Assembly (NCBI GenBank): GCA_900545585.1
Contig: UQZR01000039.1
Coordinates: 1 to 8,322 of the forward strand
Reading direction: 5' to 3'
DNA length: 8,322 bases
Source of the DNA: an uncultured Eubacteriales bacterium
GTDB lineage: Bacteria > Bacillota > Clostridia > Oscillospirales > Oscillospiraceae
The translations under genes were made by a program, and so were the position numbers. Of the stretch, positions 1 through 8,322 are shown piece by piece. The notes under the pieces are model-generated. The model was not told where the DNA came from and searched no databases. It saw nothing but the letters and a program-made list of their open reading frames with translations. Numbering within the stretch: the stretch's first letter is position 1; every line of letters begins with the position of its first letter.

Positions 1-2333
<2,333 letters not shown>

Positions 2334-2340
2334 AATGCAG

Positions 2341-2351
2341 CTCCTCCTTTT
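2341..2351 (-). promoter_or_regulatory. rpoC ribosome binding site
   Basis: On the minus strand the gap between rpoB and rpoC holds AAAAGGAGGAG, with AGGAGG about 9 nt before the rpoC ATG. This is a near-ideal Shine-Dalgarno site. It begins 2 nt after the rpoB stop codon and fixes the rpoC start. Confidence 0.9.
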
Positions 2352-2353
2352 CC

Positions 2354-6034
<3,681 letters not shown>

Positions 6035-6039
6035 TCAAC

Positions 6040-6053
6040 GATCACGCCTTTCT
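6040..6053 (-). promoter_or_regulatory. rpoB ribosome binding site, extended
   Basis: The minus strand reads AGAAAGGCGTGATC before the rpoB ATG. Against the full complement of the 16S 3' tail (AGAAAGGAGGTGATC) this matches over nearly its whole length, with one base missing and one changed. The AAAGG core sits about 12 nt from the ATG, slightly far, but the downstream TGATC half would extend pairing. The TAG of an upstream MKKQ reading frame (6052-6054) overlaps its first bases. Confidence 0.7.
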
Positions 6054-6166
6054 ATTGTTTCTTCATTTCCGACCCCGTCCGGCCTCGCCAAAGCCGTTCA
6101 GGGCCTCTGAGGGGCGGCTCCGCGGCGACACGCACGGGCTTGTTGGCGATTTTTACATCGCTGCCC

Positions 6167-6195
6167 TTGTATTCCGCCGCCAGAGATGGTATACT
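6167..6195 (+). promoter_or_regulatory. candidate plus-strand promoter inside the rpoBC leader
   Basis: TTGTAT (6167-6172), a 17-nt spacer, then TATACT (6190-6195), with TG at 6187-6188 giving an extended -10 (TGGTATACT). The -35 matches consensus at only 3 of 6 positions, but the extended -10 and the exact spacing make it credible. It points away from rpoB and toward the rpoBC promoter. The predicted start is about 6202. Confidence 0.5.
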
Positions 6196-6249
6196 ATGGT
6201 CAGATGAAAGTGGGGGTGTTTGCGCCCATCTTCCCAATATAAGCGCCTT

Positions 6250-6278
6250 ATTATATCAAAATTTGGATGGACTGTCAA
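6250..6278 (-). promoter_or_regulatory. rpoBC promoter, exact sigma-A consensus
   Basis: On the minus strand, TTGACA (6278-6273), a 17-nt spacer, then TATAAT (6255-6250). The spacer ends in TGA, giving an extended -10 (TGATATAAT). Both hexamers and the spacing are ideal. The predicted start lies near 6243. It sits downstream of the bidirectional terminator at 6345-6382, so it should supply essentially all rpoBC transcription. A 7-bp inverted repeat, AAGCGCC/GGCGCTT (6241-6247 and 6297-6303), flanks it. Confidence 0.9.
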
Positions 6279-6287
6279 GCCTGTATC

Positions 6288-6308
6288 GCGCCCCGGGGCG
6301 CTTTTTTT
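6288..6308 (+). terminator. intrinsic terminator on the plus strand
   Basis: Perfect 14-bp palindrome GCGCCCCGGGGCGC (6288-6301) followed by seven T. As RNA it gives a five-pair G+C stem with a CCGG loop and a U tract. The minus strand has no T run after it, so it works only for rightward transcripts. An upstream AAGCGCC at 6241-6247 could pair with GGCGCTT of the right arm and compete with the hairpin. Confidence 0.6.
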
Positions 6309-6344
6309 CTGCTCAAAGCCGGTGTCCCATCGGTAAAACGCGTG

Positions 6345-6382
6345 AAAAACAGGGTACACCGCTCAGGTGTACCCTGTTTTTT
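6345..6382. terminator. bidirectional intrinsic terminator, perfect 16-bp stem
   Basis: AAAAACAGGGTACACC (6345-6360), loop GCTCA, then the exact reverse complement (6366-6381). A U tract follows the stem on both strands. For leftward transcription it blocks readthrough from the recombinase and riboswitch side into rpoBC, which explains why rpoBC has its own strong promoter just downstream. It can also stop rightward transcripts that pass 6308. Confidence 0.92.
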
Positions 6383-6427
6383 GTCAGACTATGTCCGTGC
6401 CATCCCCTCCGGGACTGCTCCGGCGCA

Positions 6428-6463
6428 TACGCAGGACCTCCGCCTCGCCGGAGGGTCTGCGTA
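6428..6463. repeat. hairpin A of the repeat block
   Basis: TACGCAG (6428-6434) pairs with CTGCGTA (6457-6463), continuing inward through a G-T pair and one mismatch to CCTCCG/CGGAGG around the loop CCTCGC. This is about 15 positions of stem with a 6-nt loop. No T run follows on either strand, so it is not a classical terminator. Confidence 0.75.
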
Positions 6464-6518
6464 CACGCCGGAGGGTCGCCAGCATACGCAGGCGTCCCTC
6501 CGGAGAGGGGTGTGTACG
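6460..6518. repeat. hairpin B of the repeat block
   Basis: The inner stem CCGGAGGGTCGCC (6468-6480) pairs with 6491-6503 with one mismatch around a 10-nt loop. The outer arms CGTACAC (6460-6466) and GTGTACG (6512-6518) extend it. It shares CGTAC with hairpin A, so the two compete or stack. The loop carries a second copy of GCATACGCA from hairpin A. Confidence 0.75.
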
Positions 6519-6575
6519 TCTCTATTAAAAGGGGGGGGATAGAGTCAGACAGCCAAAAAACGCCGTGATGGGTGC

Positions 6576-6622
6576 AAAAAAACCAGCTGCAAAGCAACAC
6601 ACATCGTGTCGATTGCAGCCGG
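6576..6622 (-). terminator. riboswitch expression platform terminator
   Basis: CCGGCTGCAA (6622-6613) pairs with TTGCAGCTGG (6592-6583), ten pairs with one G-U, a 20-nt loop, then seven T (6582-6576). The left arm is also the 3' strand of the aptamer, including part of P1. Aptamer and terminator therefore exclude each other, and ligand binding is predicted to allow readthrough (an ON switch). An alternative small hairpin, GCAA/TTGC, can form in the loop. Confidence 0.85.
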
Positions 6623-6692
6623 TCGATCATGCGGATAACTCCGTTTGGACACCTGGCTTTGCGTCCCGATCTTTCGACCGGTTTGCCCAACG
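6610..6692 (-). ncRNA. c-di-GMP-I (GEMM-I) riboswitch aptamer
   Basis: Senses cyclic di-GMP in the 5' part of an mRNA. The minus strand carries the family signature in order: GGGCAAACC (6688-6680), a six-pair stem capped by the GNRA tetraloop GAAA (CCGGTC-GAAA-GATCGG), then GGGACGCAAAGCC (6667-6655). A second arm follows with a CGGA-GTTA-TCCG tip and CCAAAC/GCATGA on its sides, in the tetraloop-receptor position, and closes with ACCGGCTGC. P1 is CGTTG (6692-6688) with CAATCG (6615-6610), one U bulged. A promoter lies just upstream and a terminator overlaps the 3' side. No gene follows before the strong terminator at 6382-6345, so the regulated gene is missing or the product is a short RNA. 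Identification is from the conserved core and fold as remembered for the family. Confidence 0.92.
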
Positions 6693-6708
6693 TTCTTCGG
6701 TTGTCCTC

Positions 6709-6737
6709 ACTTTACCACGCGGCTAAGCATTTGTCAA
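6709..6737 (-). promoter_or_regulatory. promoter of the c-di-GMP riboswitch
   Basis: TTGACA (6737-6732), a 17-nt spacer, then TAAAGT (6714-6709), preceded by TGG to give an extended -10. The upstream stretch (about 6738-6780) is A+T-rich and could act as an UP element. The predicted start is near 6702, about 10 nt before P1 of the aptamer, so the riboswitch has its own transcription unit and does not depend on the recombinase gene. Confidence 0.85.
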
Positions 6738-6739
6738 GA

Positions 6740-6898
6740 ACATTCTATCGCTGTTGTAAGTAATTTCTTTACACCTTCTTAACGCTCTCTGTCGCATAAA
6801 GCCTCCCGCAAGAGCGCTCCCGCGAGAGTCCCCGTCTGCTTATCACACCGCAGCGCGCCGCTGATACAGATACCCGTCAAAGATGCGTCTCTCAGTGC
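6740..6898. other. gene-free stretch with direct repeats, possible attachment region
   Basis: No convincing gene. It holds a tandem repeat CTCCCGC[A/G]AGAG (6803-6814 and 6817-6828, 14-bp period) around the palindrome GAGCGCTC (6812-6819), and one copy of CCCGTCAA[A/T]GATG (6873-6885) whose partner lies in the terminator at 6915-6927. Composition changes from A+T-rich near the riboswitch promoter to G+C-rich here. Because large serine recombinase genes often end close to an element boundary, the att site may be here. That is inference; the other end of the element is not in the window. Confidence 0.3.
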
Positions 6899-6938
6899 AA
6901 GAAAAGCCCCGCCCCCCGTCAATGATGGGGAGCAGGGC
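6899..6938 (-). terminator. intrinsic terminator behind the recombinase gene
   Basis: On the minus strand GCCCTGCTCCCC (6938-6927) pairs with GGGGGGCGGGGC (6917-6906), all twelve positions with two G-U, a 9-nt loop, followed by TTTTCTT (6905-6899). It sits about 62 nt past the recombinase stop and should end that transcript before the riboswitch promoter. Confidence 0.8.
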
Positions 6939-6999
6939 CTTCGCCATGTATCTATGCCGCTCCGCTGCGTCCGGCTTCTGCGCCCGTCCGGCTCCGCCG

Positions 7000-8322
7000 T
7001 CAGCATGTCTGTCCCGGCTCCAGCAAGACTACCGTCTCAACTTGTGTATCGTTGTCCAAACTTATTTCCATATCTTCCTCTATGATCGGGAGCTTGAATT
7101 TGATGGATTTCAGCCATTGTCCGTTCGGCTTCCGTTCCTCAAAGATATGGATTTCGGAGATCAGCGACTCCATAAGCTGTCGGCGTTCCTGTTCATCCAT
7201 CACGGCGTACAGCTTATCAAAGTAAATCAAAACTTTGTAGATATTATCGGCAGTCAGCTTTTCAGCTTCGATTGCCATTTTCTTTGCTCTGGCTTCAATC
7301 AGCAGAGACTCCGTATCCTCGATTTTATCATACATCTTGTAAAGACGATCATCAAGGTCTGCCTTGCGTTTGATGTAATGTTTATCATCGGGGTCAAGTG
7401 TATCAATTTCCTCTATCAATCGGGACTTGATGGAATAGCTCTGGCGAAGCTGTTTTTCGTAGTTTGCAATCTCCTGTTCGATAGCGGAAGTATCCACTTT
7501 CATGCTGATTTTCTGCTGCATCAAAGCGGCAAACTTCGGATTGCTGACCAACTTGGTAATCACCTCTGCGACAGCGGTTTCCAAGAGTTCTTCGTGGATT
7601 TGCTTCTTATAGTCGCACTTGTGACCACGGGTCATGGTGCGGTGTTTGCAGCCGTAGTAGTAGAAATCCTTGTACTTCGTGCCGTCTGCCTTGTGCTTGA
7701 CACTCTTATTGCCGTACATACCGGCTCCGCAGATCGGGCATTTGAGCAAGCCTGTCAGCAGATGCACCTTGTTATCCTTACCATGGTTGACCTTCTCGTA
7801 TTTCTTTGCCTGGGCAACCAATTTCACCTGTGCATCATGCCAGAGTTCTTCGGAAACAAGTGCTTCGTGCAGACCATCGACCAACAGATAGTTGTCCTGT
7901 TCAATAAGACGGTAATCGTTTCTTGTGCCATGCACCTTTTCCGTCCTGCGTCTGCCATAGGCGATCTTGCCGCAGTAAACAGGATTTTTCAGTATCCTGC
8001 GGATAAGCGCCGCATCAAACAGAGGATTCTTGCCGTTCTGTCTTTGGATTTTTCCAATGCCATGATTGGCGAGGTATCGGGCAAGACCGTTTGCGCCCAT
8101 GTCGGTATGCACGTACTTGTCAAAGATGATGCGGATTGCTTCTGCTTCTTCCTCATTCACATACAGCTTGCCTTTTTCAAGCGTATATCCATAAGGAGCA
8201 AAGCCGCCGTTCCATTTGCCCTCACGGGCTTTCTGGATTCTGCCCTCCATCGTCTGAACACGGATATTCTCACGCTCGATCTCGGCAACCGCTGACAGAA
8301 CGGAGATCATCAGTTTTCCTGC
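7000..8322 (-). CDS. large serine site-specific recombinase (N-terminus cut by the right edge)
   Basis: Resolvase/invertase-superfamily recombinase that integrates or excises a mobile element by strand exchange at att sites. 440 residues are visible. They open with the last helix of the catalytic domain (GKLMISVLSAVAEIERENIR), so the serine nucleophile lies outside. The ATG at 8308-8310 is an internal Met, not a start. Next come the recombinase DNA-binding domain (about visible residues 30-125: GGFAPYGY..., ALIRRILKNPVYCGKI), a zinc ribbon with Cys195 and Cys198 (CPICGAGM) and Cys225 and Cys236, a long charged coiled coil (about 278-356), and a C-terminal tail with VETVVLLEPG, typical of conjugative-element recombinases of Clostridia. 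Stop TGA at 7002-7000. Codons are visibly richer in A+T than in rpoB/rpoC, suggesting acquisition. A terminator follows. Possible roles are integrase of an ICE, a mobilizable element or a prophage. Confidence 0.95.
   Translation of the reverse strand, partial: AGKLMISVLSAVAEIERENIRVQTMEGRIQKAREGKWNGGFAPYGYTLEKGKLYVNEEEAEAIRIIFDKYVHTDMGANGLARYLANHGIGKIQRQNGKNPLFDAALIRRILKNPVYCGKIAYGRRRTEKVHGTRNDYRLIEQDNYLLVDGLHEALVSEELWHDAQVKLVAQAKKYEKVNHGKDNKVHLLTGLLKCPICGAGMYGNKSVKHKADGTKYKDFYYYGCKHRTMTRGHKCDYKKQIHEELLETAVAEVITKLVSNPKFAALMQQKISMKVDTSAIEQEIANYEKQLRQSYSIKSRLIEEIDTLDPDDKHYIKRKADLDDRLYKMYDKIEDTESLLIEARAKKMAIEAEKLTADNIYKVLIYFDKLYAVMDEQERRQLMESLISEIHIFEERKPNGQWLKSIKFKLPIIEEDMEISLDNDTQVETVVLLEPGQTC

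Larger units (their letters stand above)
6035..6243 (-). other. rpoBC 5' leader, about 208 nt
   Basis: Untranslated stretch between the predicted rpoBC start point (about 6243) and the rpoB ATG. It contains small stems such as GCGAT/ATCGC and AGATGG/CCATCT but no hairpin followed by a T run, so no attenuator is seen. A frame from a TTG at 6237 to a TAG at 6052 is open for 61 codons but has no Shine-Dalgarno site. It overlaps the promoter and 5' half of the candidate plus-strand RNA. The leader is long for a housekeeping operon; its function is unknown. Confidence 0.6.
6202..6308 (+). ncRNA. candidate antisense small RNA across the rpoBC promoter
   Basis: Inferred transcript of about 107 nt between the plus-strand promoter at 6167-6195 and the T7-ended palindrome at 6288-6308. 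Near its 5' end GGGUG-UUUG-CGCCC can pair through a G-U wobble, extended by AGAU/AUCU. In the minus strand the same position is a C-A mismatch, which slightly favours folding of the plus-strand RNA. It has no reading frame of interest. It would be antisense to the first part of the rpoBC leader and to the promoter itself. No known RNA family was recognised; it could be chance. Confidence 0.35.
6383..6550. repeat. palindromic repeat block, MITE-like or REP-like
   Basis: G+C-rich block of nested inverted repeats bounded by a 7-bp direct repeat GTCAGAC (6383-6389 and 6544-6550), like a target-site duplication. CCCTCCGG or its complement occurs at 6405-6412, 6448-6455, 6468-6475 and 6496-6503. 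GCATACGCAGG occurs at 6425-6435 and 6482-6492. It contains two large hairpins, listed separately, a run of eight G (6531-6538), and a weak hairpin CTCTAT/ATAGAG (6520-6525, 6539-6544). No terminal inverted repeat was clear. Minus-strand frames here are proline/glycine-rich translations of the palindromes, not genes. Confidence 0.65.

Noticed and set aside
6383..6550. Palindromic block as a CRISPR array
   Set aside because: The repeats are irregular, differently spaced and inverted rather than regularly spaced identical repeats with unique spacers.
6313..6690. Minus-strand frame of 125 codons across riboswitch, repeat block and terminator
   Set aside because: It would begin at a TTG inside the aptamer with no ribosome binding site, and it translates hairpins and a terminator.
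6779..7006. Minus-strand frame of 75 codons overlapping the recombinase stop
   Set aside because: No clear ribosome binding site. It runs through the terminator at 6938-6899, and its Arg/Gly/Ala-rich content looks like non-coding G+C-rich DNA.
6883..8295. 470-codon plus-strand frame opposite the recombinase
   Set aside because: Antisense shadow. The minus strand carries clear recombinase domains and zinc-ribbon cysteines in the right order.
8308..8310. ATG as the start of the recombinase
   Set aside because: The frame continues upstream to the window edge with AGKL, and the Met lies inside the last helix of the catalytic domain, so it is internal.

Overview
The window is chromosomal DNA from a high-G+C member of the Bacillota (class Clostridia). 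RpoB and RpoC are of the short firmicute type, with Bacillus/Clostridium-like signature stretches. My best guess is a gut Oscillospiraceae-type organism, from the G+C-rich codons, the acidic RpoB tail and the style of the intergenic repeats; genus and species cannot be told from this sequence alone. All protein genes read leftward (minus strand).

Right to left, which is the direction of transcription: (1) 8322-7000, the C-terminal two thirds of a large serine recombinase, cut by the window edge and visibly lower in G+C than the rest, so probably the end of an integrative element; (2) 6938-6899, a strong intrinsic terminator behind it; (3) 6898-6740, a gene-free stretch with short direct repeats, the most likely place for the element/chromosome junction; (4) 6737-6576, a complete c-di-GMP-I (GEMM-I) riboswitch with its own consensus-like promoter and a terminator that shares bases with the aptamer; (5) 6550-6383, a G+C-rich block of nested palindromes bounded by a 7-bp direct repeat, resembling a small non-autonomous mobile repeat; (6) 6382-6345, a perfect 16-bp bidirectional terminator; (7) 6278-6035, the rpoBC promoter (exact TTGACA-17-TATAAT plus an extended -10) and a leader of about 208 nt; (8) 6034-2354 rpoB and 2333-1 rpoC (5' part), separated by 20 nt.

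rpoB and rpoC form one operon encoding the beta and beta' subunits of RNA polymerase. The usual upstream partners rplJ and rplL are absent; the recombinase, the riboswitch and the repeat block lie there instead. The riboswitch has no gene between its terminator and the bidirectional terminator, so it looks orphaned. A possible short plus-strand RNA (about 6202-6308) has a promoter inside the rpoBC leader and a terminator upstream of the rpoBC promoter, so it would cross that promoter in antisense.

The least ordinary parts are the orphan riboswitch, the antisense RNA candidate, the palindromic repeat block and the recombinase next to an essential operon. No CRISPR array, tRNA or rRNA was seen. 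The very long plus-strand reading frames opposite rpoB and rpoC are codon-bias shadows.
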